NCBI RefSeq assembly: GCF_016862575.1
Contig: NZ_BONF01000042.1
Location: forward strand, 1 to 64,000
Length of the DNA stretch: 64,000 nucleotides
Source of the DNA: Catellatospora bangladeshensis
GTDB lineage: Bacteria > Actinomycetota > Actinomycetes > Mycobacteriales > Micromonosporaceae
Direction: 5' to 3'
Both the position numbers and the translations under genes were made by a program. The stretch's first letter is position 1, and every line of letters begins with the position of its first letter. Below the pieces are notes generated by a model, which had not been told where the DNA came from, searched no databases, and saw only the letters and a program-made list of their open reading frames with translations. Shown one piece after another: positions 51,547-59,781 of the stretch.

Positions 51547-52536
51547 TCAGACCAGCAGCATCCGCAGCAGCAGCGCCGCCTCGGGGTCGATCAGCGTGCG
51601 CAGATCCACCAGCGCCTGATCGGCCCCGCCGGCCTGCCCCATGAACTTGCGCAGGTGCTGCAGCCGCCCGCGTGCCTCCTGCGCCGCGTGGTCGTCGCGG
51701 CCGTCCAGGCGCACGAGCCCCGCCTCGACCCGGTGCACGCCCCGCACGACCACCAGCGCCGGGTGGTCCGGCAGGGTGACCCGGTCGAAGTTGACCCCGC
51801 GGAAGTCGACGTCGTCGAAGGCGGTCACCCCGGCCATGTCCACGTCCAGCATCGGGTTGGGCGCCAGGTCCCGCTCGGGCTCCAGCACCCGCCCGTCGAA
51901 CACCACCTCGCGCAGCACCCCGGCGAACCGGCACCGGATCAGGCTGGCCTGCCAGAAGTTCGTGCACTCCAGCTGGGCGTGGGAGAAGTCGACGTCGGTG
52001 AAGCTCGCCACGCCGCAGCCCAGCCGGGACAGATCGGCGTGCCGGAAGTCGACGTTGCGCAGCTTGTTGGCCCGGTTGGCGTACCAGCCGCCCACCGACG
52101 ACCGGCCCAGCTCCGCCGCCAGGAACGAGCTGTCCATCACGTCGGTCGCCCACATCCGCAGGCCGACGCAGTACGCCCCGTCGAACAGGCTGTTGTCGAT
52201 GACGCAGCCGAACAGCCGCAGCCGTGGCAGGTGCGCCCCGCGCAGATCCAGGTCGCACAGCCGTGCCCGCTGGAACTCCAGCGTCGCGGCGACCGTCGCG
52301 AACTCGAAGGTGAACGTTATCGGGCCTGACTGCGGGCCGGCGGGTTCGGCGGGGTCGGCGTCGACGCCCCGGGGCTCGGGGGCGCCCAGGCCGCGCAGGT
52401 CCCAGCGGCCGTCGACGCGGTCCAGCGGCAGCCCGTCCAGGCGCTCGCCCATTCGCAGCCGCCGCAGAACCTCGGTCTGCAGCTCCGGGCCGCCGGCCGC
52501 GAGCCAGCGCCCGGCGAGCGCCTCATCGTTCAGCAT
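51547..52536 (-). CDS. Pentapeptide-repeat-like protein
   Basis: A 329-residue protein. The middle (about 90-260) repeats A(D/N)LxF-like units such as ARLCDLDLRGAHLPRLRLFG, NVDFRHADLSRLG, DVDFSHAQLECTNFWQASLI and DVDFRGVNFDRVTL, giving a right-handed quadrilateral beta-helix. An N-terminal helical segment and a C-terminal helical tail flank it. ATG 52536 has GAGGGGA upstream. Some pentapeptide proteins mimic DNA and protect gyrase; this one is unclassified. Confidence 0.8.
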   Translation of the reverse strand: MLNDEALAGRWLAAGGPELQTEVLRRLRMGERLDGLPLDRVDGRWDLRGLGAPEPRGVDADPAEPAGPQSGPITFTFEFATVAATLEFQRARLCDLDLRGAHLPRLRLFGCVIDNSLFDGAYCVGLRMWATDVMDSSFLAAELGRSSVGGWYANRANKLRNVDFRHADLSRLGCGVASFTDVDFSHAQLECTNFWQASLIRCRFAGVLREVVFDGRVLEPERDLAPNPMLDVDMAGVTAFDDVDFRGVNFDRVTLPDHPALVVVRGVHRVEAGLVRLDGRDDHAAQEARGRLQHLRKFMGQAGGADQALVDLRTLIDPEAALLLRMLLV

Positions 52537-52695
52537 CGGGGTCCCCTCGCATCGACGCGGCATCATGACGAGCCGCACGGTGCCGCAGCTCAACGGCCTG
52601 TTGGCGATCAAAAGTAGGGGGCTGCCCGCGTCACATCAACAGGCCGGTGTCCGGCATGCCCGGAGTTGTCGGAACGTGTTACCGAACCTTGACCA

Positions 52696-52725
52696 GGCCG
52701 GGCGCCCACGAGGGCGCGCCCGGCC
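52696..52725 (-). terminator. Terminator hairpin after the anti-sigma-like gene
   Basis: GGCCGGGCGC (52696-52705) pairs with GCGCCCGGCC (52716-52725) around a 10-nt loop, just downstream of the stop at 52734 on the minus strand. Confidence 0.6.
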
Positions 52726-52733
52726 AGTTCCGC

Positions 52734-53489
52734 TCATCCGTGCAGCACCGGCAGCTCCTGCCTGCCACCCGGGGTGACCGCGACGATCTTGGTGATCTCG
52801 GAGAACGCGTACGAGTCCTCGCCGGTGCCCGTGAGCAGGTACCAACCGTTCTCCAGGGTCGCCTGCCGCACCGTCCCGCCCGGGAAGTGCACCTCCACCC
52901 GGGTGGTCCCCTCCGGGACCCGGCCGAAGGTGTACGCCGCGGCGGGGTTGCTCCCCCAGTTCGCCGACACGTTGCTCAGCCTGCCCGGCGGATGCGCGGG
53001 ATCCATGTCCGTGGTCAGGTTCGACTGGTCGATCTCCACCGAGTGCTGCTCGGCGCCCAGCCAGCAGGCCACGTTGCGCTCGTCGTCGGCGTAGATCAGC
53101 AGCCGCAGCTCCGCCGGGACGACCTCGCGCTCGAAGCGCAGCGGCGGCAGCTCCGTCATACCCTCGGCGGCCAGCTCGGGCCTGGCGAAGTCGGCACACC
53201 GGCCCAGGGCCGTCGTCGCGCTGCTGGACGGCCGGGGCGGCTTGCCGGGCGGGGACGCCGAGGGCGACGGCAGCGCGGGCTGCAGCCCGATCGGCTGCCC
53301 GCCGAGCAGCACCCACGCCATGCCGAACAGCACCACGCAGACCAGCACCGCGGCGGCCGCGGCCACGGCGAGGCCCACCCGCCGCCGCGGCCGGGCCGCG
53401 ATGATCCGCGACAGCGGCACGGCCAGGTGCGTGTCCCGGTGCGCCTCGCGGATCAGGTCTGCCAGGTGCGTGTCGTCGTACCCGCTCAT
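52734..53489 (-). CDS. Anti-sigma-factor-like membrane protein
   Basis: A 251-residue protein. A short cytoplasmic N-terminus (LADLIREAHRDTHLAVPLSR) precedes one membrane helix at about 37-62. A Pro/Ser-rich linker and an extracytoplasmic domain of about 165 residues (LRLLIYADDERNVACWLG) follow. Its start overlaps the ECF sigma gene by 4 bp, the usual layout of membrane-bound anti-sigma factors. No zinc-type ZAS motif (HxxxCxxC) is visible, so it is a non-canonical anti-sigma or partner. Confidence 0.7.
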   Translation of the reverse strand: MSGYDDTHLADLIREAHRDTHLAVPLSRIIAARPRRRVGLAVAAAAAVLVCVVLFGMAWVLLGGQPIGLQPALPSPSASPPGKPPRPSSSATTALGRCADFARPELAAEGMTELPPLRFEREVVPAELRLLIYADDERNVACWLGAEQHSVEIDQSNLTTDMDPAHPPGRLSNVSANWGSNPAAAYTFGRVPEGTTRVEVHFPGGTVRQATLENGWYLLTGTGEDSYAFSEITKIVAVTPGGRQELPVLHG

Positions 53490-53989
53490 CGGTTCTCCTC
53501 CCCGGCCAGGCGGACGCCGTCACCGGCCGTGCCCGCCAACTGGGCGCGCAGCGTCGCCAGCGCGCGGTGCAGGTGCACGTGCACGGTCGCCGCGCCGATG
53601 CGCAGCGAGCGGCCCGTCTCCTCCGCCGACAGGTCGGCCAGCAGCCGCAGCGCGACCACCTCGCGCTGCCGTCGCGGCAGCGCGAGCACCATGGCCCGCA
53701 GCCGCTCGTCGAGCCCGCCGGGGTCCCGGTCGCGCGCGCCGCGTTCGGGCGGGTCGCCCAGCAGCTCGCGGCGCAGCCGCCGCCACCACGAGCGCTGCTC
53801 GTTCAGCGCGGTGCGCAGCACCCACGCGGTCGGGTCAGGATGCGCGCGGACCGCCGCCCAGCGCGCGTACGCCCTGGTGAACGCCTCGGCCACGGCGTCC
53901 TCCGCCCCCGGCTGGCCGCGCGTGGCGACCAGCACGGCCCGGTAGACGGCGTCCTTGCGCGCCGCGTAGAAATCGCCGAAATCGTCCAT
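53486..53989 (-). CDS. ECF (SigE/SigM-like) RNA polymerase sigma factor
   Basis: A 167-residue group 4 sigma factor. Region 2 is visible in DFYAARKDAVYRAVLVATRG then AEDAVAEAFTRAYARWAAVR and PTAWVLRTALNEQRSWWRR. Region 4 has LALPRRQREVVALRLLADLS and an ATVHVHLHRALATLRAQL recognition helix. I chose ATG 53989, preceded by AGGTGG; a longer start adds 12 residues. It is followed by the overlapping anti-sigma-like gene. Confidence 0.9.
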   Translation of the reverse strand: MDDFGDFYAARKDAVYRAVLVATRGQPGAEDAVAEAFTRAYARWAAVRAHPDPTAWVLRTALNEQRSWWRRLRRELLGDPPERGARDRDPGGLDERLRAMVLALPRRQREVVALRLLADLSAEETGRSLRIGAATVHVHLHRALATLRAQLAGTAGDGVRLAGEENR

Positions 53990-54159
53990 CGACACCACCT
54001 GAGACCGGGGAACGCACTGTCGCATGTACTACGCCCGGCCCGCCTCCCGCCTTTACTTTCCGGCGATGATCGCCATCTCCTGTCAGAACCTGTGGCTAGG
54101 CAGCACTTTTCGACACGAGACAGCGATCTTGCCCCGCGCGCCGCAGCGGTGCTTCCGGT

Positions 54160-54172
54160 TAGGATCCTCGCG
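54160..54172 (+). promoter_or_regulatory. Candidate leaderless promoter
   Basis: TAGGAT (54160-54165) lies 6 nt before the GTG start of the acyltransferase-like gene, the spacing expected for a leaderless transcript. The -35 is unclear, and no ribosome site is seen between them. Confidence 0.35.
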
Positions 54173-55116
54173 TGGATCTGGAGGAGATCGCCGCGCGGCT
54201 CGGGGTTCCCGTCGAAGAGGTCGAGCGCGTGCACCGGCTCGCCGGTGACCGGCCGTCGGCGCCGCTGCCCGCCAAGTCCGACGTGCCCGAGATGCTCGAA
54301 CGCCTCGCGGTGCGGCCGGACGACGCCGCCGAGATCATGGCGGGCTGGCCCGACCCGGACTCACCACTGTGGACGCCGGAGCTGCGCTGGCTGCTCGACC
54401 GCTCGATCGCGCTGGTCCGCGCCGATCTGGGCGGCCACGGCTGGCTGCCGCCCGGCCCGGAGCTGGACCGCGACCGCGGCCCCGCCTGGCGGCACCTGTA
54501 CGTGTACGCGTACCTCGCGCTGGTCGACGTCGCCATGGGCTACCACCGTGAGCACGGCGTCGCCGCGGACGTGTCGTGGGCGACCCTCGCCGACCTGGGC
54601 CGCAACCTGGCGATCGACCGGCGGATGGACCGTGAGGGCTGGCCGGTCATGCAGAGCTGGCTGACGCTGCACGCCCGCGGCGGCCTCTACCAGCTGGGCC
54701 GTCTGCAGCACCACCGGGGCGACAGCGCGATCAGCCTGCACATCCCGGACGCGGGGCCGCTCACTCCCGAGGCGGTCACGGCGTCGCTCGACGAGGCCCG
54801 CGCGTTCTTCCCCCGCCACTTCCCCGACGAGCACTACACGACGTTCGCCTGCGGCTCCTGGCTGCTCGACCCGCAACTGCTGGAGTACCTGCCCGAGGAC
54901 TCCAACATCGTCCGGTTCCAGCGCCGGTTCGAGCTGGAGCCCTACGAGGCGCCCGAAGGGCTCGACCCCGACGTCGAGGTGCTGCGGTTCGTGTTCCGCA
55001 GCCTGACCACGCCGCTGGACCGGCTGCCGCGCGACACCGTGCTCCGGCGCGCGGTCGTCGACCATCTGGAGGCCGGCCGCCACTGGCAGTGGCGCCGCGG
55101 CACCTTCCCGATCTGA
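54172..55116 (+). CDS. Acyltransferase-domain (DUF5596-like) protein
   Basis: A 314-residue soluble protein starting at GTG 54172. The N-terminal part (LEEIAARLGVPVEEVERVHR, DVPEMLERLAVRPDDAAEIM) is helical. The centre has HLYVYAYLALVDVAMGYHREHG and SWATLADLGRNLAIDRRM. The C-terminal half (AISLHIPDAGPLTPEAVTAS, FACGSWLLDPQLLEYLPEDS and NIVRFQRRF) is typical of the two-domain actinobacterial acyltransferase-like family, with a GNAT-like fold. Substrate unknown. It seems intact. Confidence 0.7.
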   Translation: MDLEEIAARLGVPVEEVERVHRLAGDRPSAPLPAKSDVPEMLERLAVRPDDAAEIMAGWPDPDSPLWTPELRWLLDRSIALVRADLGGHGWLPPGPELDRDRGPAWRHLYVYAYLALVDVAMGYHREHGVAADVSWATLADLGRNLAIDRRMDREGWPVMQSWLTLHARGGLYQLGRLQHHRGDSAISLHIPDAGPLTPEAVTASLDEARAFFPRHFPDEHYTTFACGSWLLDPQLLEYLPEDSNIVRFQRRFELEPYEAPEGLDPDVEVLRFVFRSLTTPLDRLPRDTVLRRAVVDHLEAGRHWQWRRGTFPI

Positions 55117-55292
55117 GCGACCGTGCACGAGGTGCCGGCGCGCGGGATTGGCCTCCCCCGTGTCGGCCAAGCCCGCGTCGCCCGAGCCGCACGGACTCGC
55201 CGCGCGTTCGGCGATTGCGCCGGTTCGCGCACGATCCTGCAAGACCCCGTCGCGATCGTCGAGGCTTTCGGCCACCGCCGAAACAGCCACGT

Positions 55293-55332
55293 GGATGTGG
55301 GGCGCCGGTCGGCGTCCCGGCGCCCCACATCC
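55293..55332. terminator. Bidirectional terminator hairpin
   Basis: A 16-bp perfect stem pairs 55293-55308 with 55317-55332 around an 8-nt loop. It lies between the convergent acyltransferase-like and serine protease genes. Confidence 0.7.
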
Positions 55333-55342
55333 GGTCGGTGGC

Positions 55343-56848
55343 TCAGCCGCGCCGCCACTTCTGGTTGGCGCCGCCGGTGCAGTCCCAGGTCTGCAGCGGA
55401 GTGCCGGTGCCGCCCCAGGCGGTCACGTCGACGCACTTGTTGGCCTGCGGGTTGACCAGGTCACCCGCGCCGGTCAGCACGAACTGCTGGGCTGGGTTGC
55501 CGCTGCAGCCCACGATCTGGATCGCCGCGCCGGCCGCGGTCGAGCCCCAGGCCACGTCCATGCACAGGCCGTTGACGGTACGGATCGTGCCGTCACCCGG
55601 GAACGTCCAGTTCTGCGCGTTGGTGCCGTTGCAGTCCCACAGCTGCAGGCGCTGGCCGTCGACGAAGTTCGAGTTCGGCACGTCGATGCACTTGTCCTGC
55701 CAGCCGATGATGCGGCTGGCGCCGCCCCCGCCGGTGGTGGTGAGCGTGAGGCCGTACGCGCCGAGGATCTCGTTGACCGGCTGGTAGAACGTGGTGCCGC
55801 CGGTCGAGCAGTTGCCCGAGCCGCCGGAGGTCACGCCCTGGGCCTGGTTGCCGCTCAGCCACGCGCCGCCGGAGTCGCCGCCCTCGGCGCACGCGGTCGT
55901 CTGGGTCAGGCCGTAGACGGTGCGCCCGCCGGAGTAGTTGACGGTGACGTTCTTGGCCTGGATGACGCCGCAGCGCCAGCCGGTGGTGCGGCCCGAGCGG
56001 CAGATCGACGCGCCGATCGCCGCCTCCTGCGAGCCCGCCACGGTCGCGCTCCCGCCCGCGTAGTTGTTGACCCACGGGCGCGGGGTCCAGTTGCTGTTGG
56101 TACGCACCCACGCGTAGTCGTTGTTCGGGAACGACGACCCGGCGAAGGTGCCCTGGGCCACGTTGTTGTAGCCGAGGGTGGGGCTGCCCGCGCCGCCGCA
56201 GTGCCCGGCGGTGACGAAGCCGCCGTTGTTGACGGAGAAGCCGACCGAGCACAGCGTGTTGCCGTTGATGACGTACTGGTCGCCGCCGCGGATGTCGTAC
56301 AGCGGGCGCGGCGCCTGGCCGGTGACGATCCGCAGCGCGGCGGCGTCGACCCCGCTCGCGGCGGCGAAGCGGCGGGCCGCGGCGGTGTCGGCGGCGGCCA
56401 CGGTCACGGTGTTGGCGGCCACGTCCACGTACCAGCCGTGCACGGCGGCACCGGCCTTGGCGGCGCGGGCGTCGAGCTTGGCCTTGACGCCGTCGAGCTG
56501 GGCGAGGCTGCGGGTCACCAGGGCGGGCACGGCGCCCGCCGCGCGGGCCTGAGCGGCGCCGGCCTCGTCGAGCACACCGACCTTGAGGCGGCCGTCGGCG
56601 GGCGAGAACCACGCTCCGGCGAAGCGGGCGCCGAGGCGCTCGCGTACGGCCCGCTCGACGACGGGTGCGGCGGCCTCGTGGGCCTGGCGGACGCGGGCCT
56701 GGTCGGCGGTGAGGCCGAGGTCGCGTTGCAGCGCCTGCTGCATGGAAGCGGCGGGGGCGATGTCGGTGGCGGGGGCGGCCGATGCGGGTATGGGGGCGGC
56801 CAGCGCCACGGCGAGCACCGCCGCGCCGGTCAGCGCAGTGACTCTCAC
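55343..56848 (-). CDS. Secreted streptogrisin-type serine protease with ricin-B lectin domain
   Basis: A 501-residue preproprotein from GTG 56848, with GGAGG seven bases upstream. The signal peptide is about 1-24. An alpha-lytic-type propeptide follows (about 35-180). The S1 protease has His216 (TAGHCG), Asp244 (NNDYAWV) and Ser326 (GGDSGGAW). A ricin-type beta-trefoil lectin covers about 378-501, with three QxW-like units (AQNWTF, AQQFVL, NQKWRR). The lectin should anchor the protease to polysaccharide. Regulation by a LacI-type repressor is suggested by the upstream operator. Confidence 0.92.
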   Translation of the reverse strand: MRVTALTGAAVLAVALAAPIPASAAPATDIAPAASMQQALQRDLGLTADQARVRQAHEAAAPVVERAVRERLGARFAGAWFSPADGRLKVGVLDEAGAAQARAAGAVPALVTRSLAQLDGVKAKLDARAAKAGAAVHGWYVDVAANTVTVAAADTAAARRFAAASGVDAAALRIVTGQAPRPLYDIRGGDQYVINGNTLCSVGFSVNNGGFVTAGHCGGAGSPTLGYNNVAQGTFAGSSFPNNDYAWVRTNSNWTPRPWVNNYAGGSATVAGSQEAAIGASICRSGRTTGWRCGVIQAKNVTVNYSGGRTVYGLTQTTACAEGGDSGGAWLSGNQAQGVTSGGSGNCSTGGTTFYQPVNEILGAYGLTLTTTGGGGASRIIGWQDKCIDVPNSNFVDGQRLQLWDCNGTNAQNWTFPGDGTIRTVNGLCMDVAWGSTAAGAAIQIVGCSGNPAQQFVLTGAGDLVNPQANKCVDVTAWGGTGTPLQTWDCTGGANQKWRRG

Positions 56849-56881
56849 GTCAGTCCTCCGGGGGTGGGACGGATCAGGGCG

Positions 56882-56931
56882 TGAGAGCGCTCTCAAAAAG
56901 GAGACTTTACTGTCCGGTCACGTGAAGTCAA
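56882..56931 (-). promoter_or_regulatory. Protease promoter with LacI-family operator
   Basis: TGAGAGCGCTCTCA (56882-56895) is a perfect 14-bp palindrome close to the CebR-type operator TGGGAGCGCTCCCA. On the minus strand TTGACT (56931-56926), a 16-nt spacer and TAAAGT (56909-56904) form a promoter just upstream of it. TCACGTGA (56918-56925) sits in the spacer. Confidence 0.65.
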
Positions 56932-57112
56932 TAGATGTGAATCGATTACTCTCTGTAGGCCGGCGGCCACGGTGGATGCGGGGGCTGCATGGTGCCGGGG
57001 TCGACGGCCTGCCCGCTGCGGCCGGGTGGGGAGAGCGATTTCAGGAGCGCGCCGACGAGGGGGTGGCGGGGCTGGTGCGAGGGCTCACCCCGCATCCGGC
57101 ATCGAGCCCCGC

Positions 57113-57985
57113 TCAGGGCGCGGGGAAGGCGTCGCGGGCGCGGGAGAAGACGGTGCGCGGGGGGTCGGCGGAGGTGTCCTCGTCGTCGGCGAGGGCGACC
57201 AGGGTCGCGTTGAGCGCCACGTCGGCGAGCCGGAGCAGCTCCGCCGGGGGCACATTGTCGCGCAGGTAGTCGAACTCCTCTTCCTCCTCCAGCTCGGCGT
57301 GCTCGACCAAGGCGTCGCGCAGGTTGGCCAGCTTCGTGGTGAAGTCGTCGTGCTCCAGGCCCAGCTCGTGCAGCTCCTGCAGGTCCAGCTCGGCCTGGTC
57401 CTCTTCCTCGGTGCGGGCGTCGACGACCGCGTCGCCGTCGGTCAGCCTGGCCCGGGCCAGCGGGTGCACCAGCAGCTGCTCGATGCTCTCGTGCACGGCG
57501 AGCAGGCGTACCAGCCGGTCGAACTGCGCCCGCCGGTGCGGGCCGCGCGCGCGGCCCAGCTCGACGAACAGGTCGGCGATCTCCTCGTGCTGGGCCAGCA
57601 GCAGGTCGATCACGTCGTCGTCGCGGTCCAGGTCGGGCAGCTCGACCCCGGGTGCGGACGGCACCCGCTTGGCCGGGCGCACCGGCGCCTGCGCCCGCGA
57701 CGACGGCGCGTTGTCGCCCGGCGGCACCAGGCTCTTCTTGCCCGTGGCGACCTTCGCCGTGGAGCGGGCGCGCTGGTCGGAGTGCATCGTCTTGAACAGC
57801 TCACGCACCAGCTCGTCCTTGCGCATGGCCGAGGTGCCGGTGACGCCCGCCTCGCGCAGTAACGCGCGCAGCTCCTTGACCTTCAGCCGGTACACGTCGG
57901 CCTCGCTGCGCCCCGCGGCGCCCGGCTCCGGCCGGGGCTGCTCGGGCTCGGGCCGCTCGTCGCCGGCCGCATCGCGCTGCGCCAT
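57113..57985 (-). CDS. Hemerythrin-like HHE protein with N-terminal Rho-N/SAP-like domain
   Basis: A 290-residue protein. Residues about 30-68 (VYRLKVKELRALLREAGVTG, AMRKDELVRELFK) resemble a Rho-N/SAP nucleic-acid-binding helix pair. A basic, disordered linker follows. From about 120 the HHE-type four-helix bundle has LLLAQHEEIADLFVELG, LLAVHESIEQLLVHPLARAR, GLEHDDFTTKLANLRDALVE and HAELEEEEEFDYL, with conserved His and Glu ligands for a di-iron site. It may sense oxygen or nitrosative stress. The fusion to a nucleic-acid-binding domain is uncommon. Confidence 0.8.
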   Translation of the reverse strand: MAQRDAAGDERPEPEQPRPEPGAAGRSEADVYRLKVKELRALLREAGVTGTSAMRKDELVRELFKTMHSDQRARSTAKVATGKKSLVPPGDNAPSSRAQAPVRPAKRVPSAPGVELPDLDRDDDVIDLLLAQHEEIADLFVELGRARGPHRRAQFDRLVRLLAVHESIEQLLVHPLARARLTDGDAVVDARTEEEDQAELDLQELHELGLEHDDFTTKLANLRDALVEHAELEEEEEFDYLRDNVPPAELLRLADVALNATLVALADDEDTSADPPRTVFSRARDAFPAP

Positions 57986-58193
57986 CCGCGCTCACCTCAC
58001 AGAAAGTCCGTTTCGTCACCATCCTGACGGAAACGACGGTCCGGCCGGGCCGAAATGGCGGCAGAGGCACCCGGAAGCGGACCGCGACCTCCGGCGGCCG
58101 GAGGAGGCACGCGAGCCGCATGCCCGGTTCGCGGCCTTGCCCCGACCGTCGTGGTCGGACAGCATGAGCCCCACGACATCGACGGGGGACGCC

Positions 58194-58985
58194 ATGAACG
58201 CTGCCGGGAACCGGAACCGAGCCGCTCGCCGCGCGGGGGTGATCGCGCTCTGCGCCGCCGCGTACACCCTGGTCGTGCTGCTGGTGCCGAGCGGGCCCGC
58301 CGTCTTCGCCGACCACTGGGCCTCGCTCTACGGCCCCGGGCACTGGGCGCTGTGGGCGATCCTCACCGGCAGCGGCCTGATCCTGCTGGCCGGCCGTCCC
58401 GCCCTCGCGGGTGCCGCCGCGACCGCGGGTGTGCTCGCCACCGTGCAGCTGGGTGGGACCGGCATCTGGGCGGTGCGCCACTGGGAGCCGTTCACCGGCA
58501 TGGGCGGGCGCGGTGAGCCCCTGCTCGGCATCCTCCGGCCGCTGGCCGCGGGGCTCGCCGTCGCCTGCGCCGCCGCGGTCGTGGCCTGCGCGCTGGCCGT
58601 GCTGCGCACCGGCGCGTGGCAGCCCGCCGCCGGACCTCGCCGGTGGCTGCCCGTCGGCGCCGGGGCGCTGCTCGCGGCCGGGTTCCCGGTCGCGCTGCTG
58701 GGCGGTCTGACCCCGATCACCCTGCTCGGCACGTACGGGCTGCTGTTCAGCCTGCCGTGGGGCCTCGCCGTGGCGGCGACCGGCCTGCTGCGCCGCGACG
58801 CCGCGATCAGCGCGGGCGTCATGGCGACCGTCGGCCCGCTCGCCGTCGCGGGCTGGAACCTCGCCTGGGACGTGTTCTACGGCGGCGGCTGGCAGTGGTA
58901 CCTGCTTCCGCTGCTCGCCGCGGCCCTGCTGGCCGCCGTCGCGACGGCCCTCCCGATGCGGCGCGCCCGGCCCGCCCGGCCGTGA
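58194..58985 (+). CDS. Polytopic membrane protein, unknown function
   Basis: A 263-residue protein with about seven membrane helices and a short basic cytoplasmic start (MNAAGNRNRAARRAG). ATG 58194 follows GGGGGA; an in-frame ATG ten codons upstream is possible. No conserved motif was recognised. It converges on the thymidine kinase gene. Confidence 0.7.
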   Translation: MNAAGNRNRAARRAGVIALCAAAYTLVVLLVPSGPAVFADHWASLYGPGHWALWAILTGSGLILLAGRPALAGAAATAGVLATVQLGGTGIWAVRHWEPFTGMGGRGEPLLGILRPLAAGLAVACAAAVVACALAVLRTGAWQPAAGPRRWLPVGAGALLAAGFPVALLGGLTPITLLGTYGLLFSLPWGLAVAATGLLRRDAAISAGVMATVGPLAVAGWNLAWDVFYGGGWQWYLLPLLAAALLAAVATALPMRRARPARP

Positions 58986-59031
58986 CCGGAACTCCCTGCC
59001 ACCTCGCCGGAGCGGCACGGCAGGGAGCCGG
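58986..59031. terminator. Bidirectional terminator hairpin
   Basis: CTCCCTGCC (58992-59000) pairs with GGCAGGGAG (59019-59027), extended by outer CCGG copies, between convergent genes. Confidence 0.55.
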
Positions 59032-59035
59032 ACGG

Positions 59036-59710
59036 TCAGCGGCCGAGGTCGCCGGAGCGGTAGTGGCGGCGGCAGAGGACCTGGTAGCGGACCTCGGCGG
59101 GGTCGGCGGCGGCGGTGTCGCCGATGACGACCTGCTCGCCCTCGCGGGCCACCACGCCGTCCACGATCCGGGCGTTGAGCAGGCCCTCGCTGCCGCACCA
59201 GCACAGCACCTCGACCTGGAGCCGGTGCACCTCGTCGGCCAGCTCGAACAGCCGCTGCGCCGCCGGGAACAGCCGCGAGCGGAAGTCCGAGGCCAGCCCG
59301 AACGCGTACACGTCGACGTCGTAGGAGTCGACCAGGTCGGCCAGCTGCTCGATCTGCTCGACGGTGTAGAAGCAGGCCTCGTCGCAGATCAGGTAGTCGA
59401 TGCGGGCGCCCTCGGACCACTCCTTGCGCACCAGCGCGATCAGGTCCAGGTCGTCGGTCACCTCGACGGCGGTGTGGGCCAGGCCGATCCGGGTGGTGAC
59501 CTGCGGGCCCATGGACCGGTCGTTGCGGGTCATGACCAGGCCGCGACGGCCCTGCCGGCCGTGGTTGTGGTCCATCTGCAGGGCGAGGGTGGACTTGCCG
59601 CAGTCCATCGGGCCCCAGAAGAACTTCAGCGCGGCGCCGTGGCGCAGCCTGCCGTCCCCGGCCGAGACACAGTGCGCGGGATCGGTCGTGGGTTCGTCAG
59701 CAGGCGTCAC
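59036..59710 (-). CDS. tdk: Thymidine kinase (type II)
   Basis: A 224-residue type II thymidine kinase. The P-loop GPMDCGKST is at 33-41. A Walker B-like LICDEACFYT follows near 110 and carries the catalytic Glu region. A lasso-like segment contains AFGLASDFRSRLFPAA, and a Cys-containing zinc region lies toward the C-terminus (VLCWCGSEG ... VLCRRHY). It phosphorylates thymidine in the salvage pathway. It starts at GTG 59710, inside the terminator hairpin of the MFS gene. There is no clear ribosome site, so it may be leaderless. Confidence 0.92.
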   Translation of the reverse strand: MTPADEPTTDPAHCVSAGDGRLRHGAALKFFWGPMDCGKSTLALQMDHNHGRQGRRGLVMTRNDRSMGPQVTTRIGLAHTAVEVTDDLDLIALVRKEWSEGARIDYLICDEACFYTVEQIEQLADLVDSYDVDVYAFGLASDFRSRLFPAAQRLFELADEVHRLQVEVLCWCGSEGLLNARIVDGVVAREGEQVVIGDTAAADPAEVRYQVLCRRHYRSGDLGR

Positions 59711-59740
59711 GGAGGGGCAGCCTAGCGGCTACCCCTCCGT
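59709..59740 (-). terminator. Hairpin between MFS transporter and thymidine kinase genes
   Basis: ACGGAGGGG (59709-59717) pairs with CCCCTCCGT (59732-59740) around a 14-nt loop with an inner AGCC/GGCT. It overlaps the first bases of tdk, so it could also influence that start. Confidence 0.5.
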
Positions 59741-59781
59741 CAGCGGGAATCCATGAGCGCGATTGGTGTTGGTACGGCGTG

